Assembly: GCF_038051925.1 (NCBI RefSeq)
Contig: NZ_CP150634.1
Coordinates: 2,798,300 to 2,862,299 of the forward strand
Direction: 5' to 3'
From: Methylotuvimicrobium sp. KM2
GTDB lineage: Bacteria; Pseudomonadota; Gammaproteobacteria; Methylococcales; Methylomonadaceae
DNA length: 64,000 bases
Both the position numbers and the translations under genes were made by a program. Numbering within the stretch: the first letter of the stretch is position 1; every line of letters begins with the position of its first letter. Of this stretch, positions 37,462 to 44,604 are shown in pieces. The notes under the pieces are model-generated. The model was given only the letters and a program-made list of their open reading frames with translations, was not told where the DNA came from and searched no databases.

Positions 37462-38169
37462 ATGACAGTTACAGACAACGTACATCTTCACGAAATAAAT
37501 AAATTCGGCTCGCTCGCGGAACGCTGGTGGGATGTTTCCGGCGAGTTCAAAACTTTACACGATATCAATCCACTGCGAATCCGTTTCATTCAAGAGCATG
37601 CGGAGATTAACGGCAAACGTATCGTGGATGTCGGTTGCGGCGGCGGAATACTTTCCGAAGGACTGGCTAAAAACGGCGCCGATGTGCTCGGCATCGACTT
37701 GAGCGAGGAATTGATCGATATCGCCGATCTGCACGGACTGGAGTCGGGCGTCAACGCGCATTACCGCAAAATTAGCGCCGAAGCCTTGGCCGATGAACAA
37801 CCCGAAGGTTTCGACCATGTAACTTGCATGGAAATGCTCGAGCACGTTCCCGATCCGGCATCTATCGTCAAAGCCTGTGCGAAACTAGTTAAGCCCGGCG
37901 GCACGGTATTTTTCTCGACGCTGAACCGTAAGCCGAAAGCCTATTTATTGGCCATCGTTGCAGCGGAGTATGTATTGAGAATGCTGCCTAAAGGAACACA
38001 CGATTTCAAAACCTTTATTAAACCTTCTGAGCTGAGCCGCTGGGCACGCGAAACCGGGCTTGAACTACAAAGCATGGCCGGTATTGAATACAATCCTCTG
38101 ACCAAACGCTTCAGTCTCGGCAAGGACATCGACGTTAACTATCTTGCCGCTTTCAAACGAAAAGACTGA
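37462..38169 (+). CDS. ubiG: Ubiquinone biosynthesis O-methyltransferase
   Basis: A 235-residue class I SAM-dependent methyltransferase that performs both O-methylations in ubiquinone synthesis. The start (HEINKFGSLAERWWDVSGEF, LHDINPLRIRFI) is characteristic of UbiG. Motif I is VDVGCGGGILSEGLA, and FDHVTCMEMLEHVPDPASIV and PGGTVFFSTLNRKPKAYLL follow. It starts 80 bases after mtaD and ends 2 bases before the phosphatase gene, so ubiG, the phosphatase, the SDR and sufT form one tight transcription unit. Confidence 0.96.
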   Translation: MTVTDNVHLHEINKFGSLAERWWDVSGEFKTLHDINPLRIRFIQEHAEINGKRIVDVGCGGGILSEGLAKNGADVLGIDLSEELIDIADLHGLESGVNAHYRKISAEALADEQPEGFDHVTCMEMLEHVPDPASIVKACAKLVKPGGTVFFSTLNRKPKAYLLAIVAAEYVLRMLPKGTHDFKTFIKPSELSRWARETGLELQSMAGIEYNPLTKRFSLGKDIDVNYLAAFKRKD

Positions 38170-38171
38170 CT

Positions 38172-38852
38172 ATGGTCTGCGATTTTAAACTTTCTTGCGT
38201 GCTATTCGATCTCGACGGAACACTCGTCGATACCGCACCGGACCTAATTGCCTGCTTGAATCATGCTTTGCTTGAACACGGCTTTGCGAATGCCCCAGAA
38301 GAATCGGTTAAGCCCTATATCTCATATGGTGCTGCGGCGATGGTTAAAGCCGGCATTAGCGATACCGTCAGTGATGACATTCGGCAGGCGATTCTAAAAA
38401 CAATGCTCGACCGATATCAACACAATATCGCCGAATTCACGGTTTTTTTCGACGGCATGCCCCAATTACTTGAAGCCATTGAGTCACAAGGCCTTAAATG
38501 GGGGGTCGTGACCAATAAGCTTAAACGCTACACCGACCCGCTGATGCAAGCGCTCGATCTGACGCGACGAGCAGCCTGTATCGTCAGCGGCGACAGCACC
38601 GGCAACAGCAAGCCGCACCCCGAGCCGATGCTGGAAGGCTGCCGACTGGCCGAAGTAATGCCACACGAATGTGTTTATATCGGCGATGCGAGCCACGATA
38701 TCGAGGCCGGAAGAAATGTCGGCATGAAAACCCTGGCCGCGTTATACGGCTATTTAAAGCCGGAGGATGTTCCCGAGAATTGGGGCGCCGATGCCTTGAT
38801 CGAACATCCTCGGCAAATCGATTCATGGATAAAATCAACACTATGCAATTAA
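38172..38852 (+). CDS. mupP: HAD-family phosphatase, probably MurNAc-6-phosphate phosphatase (MupP-like)
   Basis: A 226-residue HAD phosphatase. Motif I is VLFDLDGTLVDTAPD (nucleophile Asp18 region), motif II WGVVTNK, motif III KPHPEPM and motif IV YIGDASHDIEAGRNVGM. It is usually labelled phosphoglycolate phosphatase from sequence alone. However, its place directly after ubiG and before the SDR is the place of PA3172 in Pseudomonas, shown there to be MupP, a MurNAc-6-phosphate phosphatase of cell-wall recycling. Both readings are possible; context favours MupP. Confidence 0.75.
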   Translation: MVCDFKLSCVLFDLDGTLVDTAPDLIACLNHALLEHGFANAPEESVKPYISYGAAAMVKAGISDTVSDDIRQAILKTMLDRYQHNIAEFTVFFDGMPQLLEAIESQGLKWGVVTNKLKRYTDPLMQALDLTRRAACIVSGDSTGNSKPHPEPMLEGCRLAEVMPHECVYIGDASHDIEAGRNVGMKTLAALYGYLKPEDVPENWGADALIEHPRQIDSWIKSTLCN

Positions 38853-39583
38853 CAGGAAAGGTTATTTTGATCACGGGCGCAGGCGGCGGTCTTGGCGGTA
38901 CAGCTGCCTTGGCTCTCGCCAAACAAGGCGCTCAGGTCATTTTACTGGACAAAATCATCGCCAAACTGGAAACGGTTTACGACAAGATCGTCGCAGCCGG
39001 CGCACCGGAACCCATCATGTACCCTTTTGATTTGGCCGGCGCAAACGAAAACGATTACCAGGAACTCGCCGACCGCATCGAAGCAAAATACGGCTCGCTG
39101 CAAGGCTTGCTGCATTCGGCAGTCGAATTCAGCGCATTCGAGCCTTTAGTCTTGCATAACACCAAAGACTGGGGGCATTCGTTGAATGTCAATCTGAATG
39201 CACCCTTTATACTATGTAAAGTCTTGTTGCCGATCATGCAAAAAAGCGATTTCGCTTCTATCGTATTTACGTCGGATTCCAAGGCGAGAACCGGCCAAGC
39301 CTATTCGGCGTCTTACGGCGTATCGAAAATCGCGCTGGAGGGTTTGGCTAAGATACTGGCGGAAGAATTAGAGTCGGAAGGAAAAATCAGGGTTAACACC
39401 TTAATTCCTGGGCCTATCGATTCTCCATTTCGAAAAAAAGCCTACCCGGCCGAGGATAAAAGCCTGCTACCGGCAATGTCCTCATTAAATGAGATTTATA
39501 CCTATCTTTTCAGCGCCGACAGCATCGATCTAACCGGTCGCATCATCGACGCGCAAACCTTTAAGCAACAACCAACAAATTAG
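38843..39583 (+). CDS. Short-chain dehydrogenase/reductase, YciK-like
   Basis: A 246-residue SDR starting MQLTGKVILITGAGGG at 38843, overlapping the end of the phosphatase gene by 10 bases. Longer in-frame starts exist inside the phosphatase gene, but the family begins here. The cofactor motif is TGAGGGLGG (TGxxxGxG type) and the catalytic Tyr and Lys are in SASYGVSKIALEG. The substrate of YciK-type enzymes is unknown. Its place after ubiG and the phosphatase is conserved in pseudomonads. Confidence 0.88.
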   Translation: MQLTGKVILITGAGGGLGGTAALALAKQGAQVILLDKIIAKLETVYDKIVAAGAPEPIMYPFDLAGANENDYQELADRIEAKYGSLQGLLHSAVEFSAFEPLVLHNTKDWGHSLNVNLNAPFILCKVLLPIMQKSDFASIVFTSDSKARTGQAYSASYGVSKIALEGLAKILAEELESEGKIRVNTLIPGPIDSPFRKKAYPAEDKSLLPAMSSLNEIYTYLFSADSIDLTGRIIDAQTFKQQPTN

Positions 39584-39584
39584 C

Positions 39585-40133
39585 ATGGCTGAAAGAGAAA
39601 GCATCGTTTTAACGCGGGATGTCAATATCGTCACGATTCCCGACGGCAATAACGGCACCTTGAGCAAAGGAACCGTCGTCACGATCCATCAATCGCTCGG
39701 TAACAACTACACAGTTGTCACCGATTACGGACACATGGTACGCATCAACAGCGCCGATGCCGACGCATTGGGCAAAGAGCCTCACGAGCTCCACACCTTG
39801 GTCCGCGACACGGATCCTGATGCAGTCGAGAAAAACTGTTGGGAGGTCATGAAAACGGTCTATGACCCAGAGATCCCCGTCAACATCGTCGATTTGGGAC
39901 TGGTTTATAACTGCGTGGTCACACCGACCGGGGAAGGCAAAAACAGGGTCGACATTCAAATGACGTTGACCGCACCCGGTTGCGGCATGGGCCCCGTCAT
40001 TCAAAGCGATGTCGAAAAAGCGATACGCGCGCTGCCCGGCGTCGAAAGGGTCAATGTTGAAGTCGTACTCGATCCGCCCTGGTCGAGACACATGATGTCG
40101 GAAGTCGCCCAGGTGCAGTTGGGGTTGTTTTGA
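39585..40133 (+). CDS. sufT: Fe-S cluster assembly protein SufT (DUF59/MIP18-like)
   Basis: A 182-residue protein starting one base after the SDR stop. An N-terminal part (residues 1-75, RESIVLTRDVNIVTIPDGN, a small barrel seen only in SufT) precedes the DUF59 domain (about 80-170) with VYDPEIPVNIVDLGLVY and the conserved Cys in LTAPGCGMGPVI. It is thought to help mature Fe-S proteins. It is the last gene of the ubiG unit; no other suf genes are near. Confidence 0.92.
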   Translation: MAERESIVLTRDVNIVTIPDGNNGTLSKGTVVTIHQSLGNNYTVVTDYGHMVRINSADADALGKEPHELHTLVRDTDPDAVEKNCWEVMKTVYDPEIPVNIVDLGLVYNCVVTPTGEGKNRVDIQMTLTAPGCGMGPVIQSDVEKAIRALPGVERVNVEVVLDPPWSRHMMSEVAQVQLGLF

Positions 40134-40197
40134 TCGGAATTCAGGCCAAATTGGCACTGAGTCGCCATATGGCATTAGGGCTCTAATTTAATTGTGA

Positions 40198-40476
40198 CTA
40201 TACCACATCGCGCTCGGCCTCCTCGATCACACTATCGGGAACTCCTAGCTTTTTCAACGCGGCAATGAATCGCGCTTCACGGCTTGAGGAAAATTGCGCC
40301 TCATCGCGGCGTAAGCCTTCGCCTACATAGGACTTCAACAGTGCTTGATAACCGGAGAATCCGCGCAACGGCGCAAGCGCCTTCATCGATTCCACCACAT
40401 CCTCCGGCATACGCACGGTAATGGAAATCATCGGACGGTCTTTATTCAGACGTTTTTTGATAGTGTCAGAGATCAT
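40198..40476 (-). CDS. brnA: BrnA-type antitoxin
   Basis: A 92-residue protein with the ribbon-helix-helix-like core RPMISITVRMPEDVVESMKA and FSGYQALLKSYVGEGLRRDE, the pattern of the BrnA antitoxin family. It should bind and neutralise the BrnT toxin and repress the shared promoter. Its start overlaps the end of brnT by 11 bases; toxin-first order is usual for BrnTA. Confidence 0.85.
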   Translation of the reverse strand: MISDTIKKRLNKDRPMISITVRMPEDVVESMKALAPLRGFSGYQALLKSYVGEGLRRDEAQFSSSREARFIAALKKLGVPDSVIEEAERDVV

Positions 40477-40762
40477 AATGGTTGCGCTCCGTAACGGTTG
40501 CCTTGCGGGCGGAAATTAAGCGGATGGCTTCGCCTTCGATTTCGACATGCACCACAAACAACAAGCGTCCCGATGCGTCATAACCGATCACGGCATCGCG
40601 CGCTTCGTCGTTACGTCCAGCATCGACTAGTTTCAAAAACGGATCGAAAAACGCCTCGGTAGCCTGCTCGAAGGTCACCCTATCATGTTTGCGCGGATTG
40701 CTGGCCGCCTTGCGTTCATCCCAAACAAACAGCACGCCGTTTTTCTCGAAGTGAATATCCAT
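40466..40762 (-). CDS. brnT: BrnT-type toxin (RelE-fold ribonuclease)
   Basis: A 98-residue protein of the BrnT family. The hallmark segment is FVWDERKAASNPRKHDRVTF, followed by GYDASGRLLFVVHVEIEGEA and IRLISARKATVTERNHYDL. Known members cleave RNA and slow growth. An inner GTG at 40735 would give the usual shorter N-terminus (LFVWDERK), so the exact start is uncertain. It forms a two-gene unit with brnA in an otherwise repeat-rich gap. Confidence 0.88.
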   Translation of the reverse strand: MDIHFEKNGVLFVWDERKAASNPRKHDRVTFEQATEAFFDPFLKLVDAGRNDEARDAVIGYDASGRLLFVVHVEIEGEAIRLISARKATVTERNHYDL

Positions 40763-40800
40763 GCGCTTACCTTAACAAATGTATTTACTTTGTCAATACT
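40763..40800 (-). promoter_or_regulatory. Possible promoter/operator of brnTA
   Basis: On the minus strand TTGACA (plus 40791-40796) lies just upstream of brnT; a weak -10 TAAGGT follows after 16 bases. The half sites ACAAA and TTTGT lie within the spacer and could be the autorepression operator. With this -10 box a transcript would be nearly leaderless, or translation would start at the inner GTG. Confidence 0.4.
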
Positions 40801-40950
40801 TACTGGACGTAGCGCTTAAATCCAACCGTGACCATGACAATCACAGCGAGTAGGATACGATAAGTGTTAAGGATGCGCATCGATCGTGGTCGATTAGGTT
40901 TGTCTTTCACCATAGTTGACTTGCTTGCTATATTTCAAGACTCCAGCTCG

Positions 40951-40975
40951 GTAGGTCCGATTAGCGTAATCGGAC
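40951..40975 (+). repeat. REP palindrome with GTAG head, next to the RAYT remnant
   Basis: The sequence GTAGGTCCGATTAGCGTAAT continues to CGGAC: a GTAG tetranucleotide followed by an imperfect palindrome. This is the form recognised by RAYT transposases. It lies six bases past the 3' end of the RAYT remnant. An inverted copy lies at 41624-41653. Confidence 0.75.
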
Positions 40976-40981
40976 TCATGA

Positions 40982-41417
40982 CTAATCATCGCCCTTTACC
41001 GAGATATTCCCATCACCGCACCAATCCAAGGGATAAATCCATTTATCTACATGCTGCTCATAATCGGCATCGTCGCGGATCGCATGCTCTCAATAATGTC
41101 GCTGCCATATCTCGCGTTCGCCCGCTGCACGGCGAACTTCGGAGCGGCGTTCGGTTTGCGGGAGCGCCCGAGAAAACCGCTTTTGATCAATCGCCAACGC
41201 GTGCTGAAATCGCTATCGCCCGGCGGCAAGGTCCAAACGCTATGCATATGTTCCGGCAACACGACCCAGGCATCAATATGGAACGGGTAACGCTTCCGCG
41301 CACGCCTCACCGTGTCATGTAATAGATCTATATAAATCATTGCCTTGCCGTTGCAGCAAGTTCACCGTAAAGAACCAAGTAGCTCCGGGGATGAACACTC
41401 GTCGATAGTTAGGCATG
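40982..41417 (-). pseudogene. Decayed REP-associated tyrosine transposase (RAYT)
   Basis: The original start is the ATG at 41415-41417 (MPNYRRVFIPGATWFFTVNL). The frame is lost near 41342 and the central part continues in another frame (FHIDAWVVLPEHMHSVWTLP, with the HxH metal motif of Y1 transposases). A further shift near 41100 leads to the frame with EIWQRHY, where the expected Trp codon is TGA, and the tail DYEQHVDKWIYPLDWCGDG indicates an internal deletion. It is therefore inactive. The normal RAYT length is about 150-180 residues. Flanking GTAG-type REPs fit its former role. Confidence 0.88.
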
Positions 41418-41420
41418 CTT

Positions 41421-41580
41421 AACATTTCTCACTTCAAATTTCGCCATTAGCGTATGGAGGTGTCGGGGTGTTCGACAAAGGCTTTGATAGCATGGATGCT
41501 ATCATAGAGCCTACATGGACGTATTCACGGCGTCCTTTGACGGGCACCCCTGCACCGAAATTTGACTAGCAAAGGGTATA
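41421..41580. repeat. Dispersed palindromic repeat, TATACC-end type, without insertion (copy F)
   Basis: At 160 bp this is the shortest full copy. The left end is TAACATTTCTCACTTCAAAT and the right end, on the minus strand, is TATACCCTTTGCTAGTCAAA. It has the hairpin GATAGCATGGATGCTATC and the constant block CCTACATGGACGTATTCACG (continuing GCGTCC, 41510-41535) without the CCCAGCACC module. It serves as the empty-site reference for copies A, B, D and E. It abuts the 5' end of the RAYT remnant. Confidence 0.8.
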
Positions 41581-41623
41581 TATTCCAAACACAACATATA
41601 CACTGTAGCCAGTTGATTCATGC

Positions 41624-41653
41624 GTCCGATTACGCTACGCTAATCGGACCTAC
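41624..41653 (-). repeat. REP palindrome with GTAG head, inverted copy
   Basis: On the minus strand it reads GTAGGTCCGATTAGCGTAGC followed by GTAATCGGAC, matching the copy at 40951-40975 except for five extra bases in the loop. Together the two REPs bracket the RAYT remnant in opposite orientation. Confidence 0.75.
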
Positions 41654-41693
41654 ACGAGCTGCATCTGTACTCTGCGCCTCAGCGCGAGACAAC

Positions 41694-42668
41694 TTAATCG
41701 CCGATGATGAACTGACCGAAGGCCCTACTGCCGCCTCCCGTCTCGATCGTTTCGATGACTTCGAGACTGACCGCGTCGATTACCGACACGTTATCGTCGA
41801 ACCAATTCGCGACATAGACATGGCAACCGTCGGGCAGCGTGCCGATGCCTTCCGGCTTATCGCCAACGCCTATCACGGCTTTCTCGATCAACGTTTCGGT
41901 ATCGATCACCGATACCGTGCCATCGTCCTGGTTCGTTACAAACAATAAACTGTCATCGAGCGCCAAAGCCGCCGCATAGGGCAGCATTTTAACTTTAACG
42001 GTCGCAATTCGCTTGAGGTGATCCCGACCCAACACCGTAACATCGTCACTCTCGACATTGGCCACATAAATTCTTTCGCCTTTGCTGTCGACAGTCAATC
42101 CGAACGGATGCTCGCCGACCTTAGTCGTATTGCGGATGCGCAATGTTTCCAGGTCGATTTGCGACACCGAATTATCGAGCCGGTTCGCGACATAGAGCCA
42201 TCGGTTATCGGGGCTTACCGCAAGACCGGACGGCGATTGTCCAACCGGAATCGTTTTCTTAACTTGCATGCTTTCGGCGTCGATCACCGATACGATGTTC
42301 TTGTACCAGTCGGCGATGTAGATCGTCTTGCCGGTCCGGTCCGTCGTGATGCCCAATGCGCCTGCACTGACCGGAACCTGAGCGACCAATTTGTTAGTCG
42401 CAGTATCGATCACGGCCATTTCGCCCGATTCCGGTGTCGTGACATACACGCGGCTACCGTCCGGCGCAACTGCGATCCCTGCCGGTTTGCCGGGTACCGC
42501 GATCGTTTCGGTAACCGTATTCGACGCAGTGTCGATAACCGATACGCTATCGCCGAGTTGATTGGTGATATAGGCGCGTGGCGCGGCGGCGGCCAATGGC
42601 AGGGATAAAAAAAACGCGGCAGCCAAAGCCGCCGCGTTTTTGACATGCGTTAAAAACACTGCAAACAA
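41694..42668 (-). CDS. Periplasmic YncE-like (YVTN) beta-propeller protein
   Basis: A 324-residue exported protein. The signal peptide (NAAALAAAFFLSLPLAAAA, cleavage near 29) is followed by seven or so repeats of about 42 residues of the YVTN type, for example AYITNQLGDSVSVIDTASNT and RVYVTTPESGEMAVIDTATN. No catalytic residues are evident; it is probably a binding or scaffold protein. It starts 2 bases after mxaD, which suggests a link with periplasmic methanol oxidation. Its 5' end encodes a terminator-like hairpin (42607-42641) within the signal peptide. Confidence 0.88.
   Translation of the reverse strand: MFAVFLTHVKNAAALAAAFFLSLPLAAAAPRAYITNQLGDSVSVIDTASNTVTETIAVPGKPAGIAVAPDGSRVYVTTPESGEMAVIDTATNKLVAQVPVSAGALGITTDRTGKTIYIADWYKNIVSVIDAESMQVKKTIPVGQSPSGLAVSPDNRWLYVANRLDNSVSQIDLETLRIRNTTKVGEHPFGLTVDSKGERIYVANVESDDVTVLGRDHLKRIATVKVKMLPYAAALALDDSLLFVTNQDDGTVSVIDTETLIEKAVIGVGDKPEGIGTLPDGCHVYVANWFDDNVSVIDAVSLEVIETIETGGGSRAFGQFIIGD
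42607..42641 (-). terminator. Intrinsic-terminator-like hairpin inside the YncE-like signal-peptide codons
   Basis: On the minus strand AAAAACGCGGC, a 10-base loop and GCCGCGTTTTTTTT form a GC-rich stem followed by eight T. It lies 30-64 bases past the mxaD stop codon and within codons 10-21 of the following gene. It could end or attenuate transcription after mxaD. Its coding use (Lys-Asn-Ala-Ala-Ala-Leu-Ala-Ala-Ala-Phe-Phe) is also a good signal peptide, so part of the pattern may be coincidental. Confidence 0.5.
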
Positions 42669-42670
42669 CC

Positions 42671-43231
42671 TTATTTTTCGGCTAAGGCTTTCAGGTTTTC
42701 CAAACCTTCTTTAAAAATAGCGTTAACGGCAGTGTTGGCCGCTTCTTCGTTCATTTCAGCCGGTGGGTTGTTGTTCATGTATGCGCGGTAGTAACCGGCT
42801 TTCCAAATCACCTGCGTTTTATCGCCTTTAGCCTTGACGTCGATGCTCGCAGCATAGTTACTGACCGGCAATACCGGCACCTCTTCGTCTTGGCCGGAAT
42901 GCGTTATGGTTTTTGCAGCACTCATATCTTTGATTTTATAAGCATAACTCATCTTTTTATCGTCATGCTTTTTCAATTCTTCTTTAATCGTGCCCCCGTC
43001 TTTTAGCGTTAAAACACGGGTTGCGCCTTTTTTGTTGCCGCCCTCACCTGTTGTGCTGGCCACTGCCGGCAACCATGACATATCGTCGAAATTTTTAATC
43101 AACGCCCAGACTTTATCTGCCGGTGCATTAATGGTGATATCCTGCTTTACCTTCTGACGCACCGGGCCATGAGCATGGGCGCCGGCTGCAAACAAAAACA
43201 AAGCTGAAACTAAGAGCGTGAATTTTTTCAT
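42671..43231 (-). CDS. mxaD: MxaD-like periplasmic SRPBCC protein
   Basis: A 186-residue exported protein. The signal peptide is KKFTLLVSALFLFAAGAHA, with cleavage before HGPV. The SRPBCC/START-like domain has INAPADKVWALIKNFDDMSW, then GGNKKGATRVLTLKDGGTIK, then the C-terminal helix AANTAVNAIFKEGLENLKAL. These segments match MxaD of methylotrophs, which aids electron transfer between methanol dehydrogenase and cytochrome cL (known there). It lies outside any mxa cluster in this window and forms a pair with the YncE-like gene. It is the clearest sign that the host oxidises methanol. Confidence 0.88.
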   Translation of the reverse strand: MKKFTLLVSALFLFAAGAHAHGPVRQKVKQDITINAPADKVWALIKNFDDMSWLPAVASTTGEGGNKKGATRVLTLKDGGTIKEELKKHDDKKMSYAYKIKDMSAAKTITHSGQDEEVPVLPVSNYAASIDVKAKGDKTQVIWKAGYYRAYMNNNPPAEMNEEAANTAVNAIFKEGLENLKALAEK

Positions 43232-43272
43232 TATTGACTTCCTATTGCGGAAAAGTGAAAAGATAGCTGGCT

Positions 43273-43301
43273 ATTATATGCCAAAACACCGATCGCTAAA
43301 A
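43273..43301 (-). promoter_or_regulatory. Possible mxaD promoter
   Basis: On the minus strand a perfect TATAAT (plus 43273-43278) lies about 42 bases before the mxaD start codon. The -35 region (TTTTAG, 17 bases upstream) is poor, so an activator may be required. Confidence 0.4.
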
Positions 43302-43357
43302 ACGAGTCGAGGGTTAATACTGCAAAAAAACACCTGAATTTTTCCTGAATTCATGCG

Positions 43358-44548
43358 TCAAACAAAAGCATTCACTGCCGACAAATCTTTTTTGATGTCC
43401 TCGATGTTTTCGAGACCGACCGAAACACGCACCAAACCATCCTTGATTCCCGCAGCCTCCCGCGCCTCCGGCGTCAGACGACCATGCGTGGTTGTCGCAG
43501 GATGAGTAATTGTGCTTTTGACGTCACCCAGGTTTGCCGTAATCGAAATCATGCGCGTCGAATCGATCAAATTCCAGGCCGGCTCTTTGCCGCCCTTCAA
43601 TTCAAAACTCACGATACCGCCGAATCCGCTTTGCTGACGTTTCGCCAATTCATGTTGCGGATGCGATACCAGACCCGGATAGTGAACCCTTTCCACTCCC
43701 GGTTGCCTTTCCAACCAACGAGCTAAATCCAAAGCATTGGCGCAATGTTTTTCCATGCGTAGTGCTAGCGTTTCGAGCCCCGACAGAAAAGCCCAGGCAT
43801 TGAAGGGGCTCATCGTGGCGCCGCCTGTGCGCAAATAAGGATAGATGGCCTTTTCGATGATTTCTTCGGAAGCAACAACAGCGCCGCCGACACAGCGACC
43901 ATGCCCATCGATATATTTGGTCGCCGAATGGACGATGATATCCGCACCCAGTTCGAGCGGTTTTTGCAGTGCCGGAGTACAAAAACAATTGTCGACAATC
44001 AATAAACAATCACTCCCATGCGCCAAGTCGGCAAGCGCTTGAATATCGGCGATTTCGGTCAACGGATTAGACGGCGTCTCCAAAAACAAAAAACGGGTAT
44101 TCGGTTTGATCGCCGATTCCCAAGCAGCCAAATCGGTTAAGGCGACAAAATCGCTCTCAACGCCGAACTTGGCAAAATAATTTTGAAACATCAACACGGT
44201 ATTGCCGAATACGCCACGCGACACCACCACATGATCGCCCGACTTTAGTAAGCCCATGCCGACCGCCATGATGGCGGCCATGCCCGACGCAAAAGCCAAG
44301 CAACGCTCACCCTTTTCCATCCAAGCCAATCTTTCCTGGAATGCATTGACAGTCGGATTGGTAAAGCGGGAGTAGATATTACCGGGAATTTGGCCGGTAA
44401 ACTTCAATGAGGCTTCTTCGGCGCTGTCAAACACATAACTGGAAGTCATGAATATCGGAATGCTATGCTCTGCTTCGCCCGTTCGCCGATGCCCCGCTCT
44501 AATGGCCTGAGTTTCGAGCGAATAATCGTTCCAATCGGTATCTTTCAT
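43358..44548 (-). CDS. metZ: O-succinylhomoserine sulfhydrylase
   Basis: A 396-residue PLP enzyme that makes homocysteine directly from O-succinylhomoserine and sulfide. The cofactor Lys211 is in IVHSATKYIDGHGRCVGGAV. Other motifs are SRFTNPTVNAFQERLAWMEK and ETPSNPLTEI near 158-167. The Cys/Met-metabolism family includes MetB and MetC as alternatives; the position downstream of purF is that of metZ in Pseudomonas. It is the last gene of the trpF-to-metZ block, 56 bases after purF. Confidence 0.93.
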   Translation of the reverse strand: MKDTDWNDYSLETQAIRAGHRRTGEAEHSIPIFMTSSYVFDSAEEASLKFTGQIPGNIYSRFTNPTVNAFQERLAWMEKGERCLAFASGMAAIMAVGMGLLKSGDHVVVSRGVFGNTVLMFQNYFAKFGVESDFVALTDLAAWESAIKPNTRFLFLETPSNPLTEIADIQALADLAHGSDCLLIVDNCFCTPALQKPLELGADIIVHSATKYIDGHGRCVGGAVVASEEIIEKAIYPYLRTGGATMSPFNAWAFLSGLETLALRMEKHCANALDLARWLERQPGVERVHYPGLVSHPQHELAKRQQSGFGGIVSFELKGGKEPAWNLIDSTRMISITANLGDVKSTITHPATTTHGRLTPEAREAAGIKDGLVRVSVGLENIEDIKKDLSAVNAFV

Positions 44549-44604
44549 GTTGCTCCTGTTCTAACCGGTGAGACGTTTCTATAAGTTTCCAGCATAAACT
44601 TTGC

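Noticed and set aside
40135..40197. Terminator after sufT
   Set aside because: Only weak pairing (GCCATATGGC) and no T run.
42018..42608. 196-codon frame opposite the YncE-like gene, and similar long antisense frames opposite mtaD (36323-36841), the DEAD-box gene (59787-60416) and purF (45073-45579)
   Set aside because: Each is complementary to a well-supported gene and shows no family motif; GC-rich third positions of the real gene create them.
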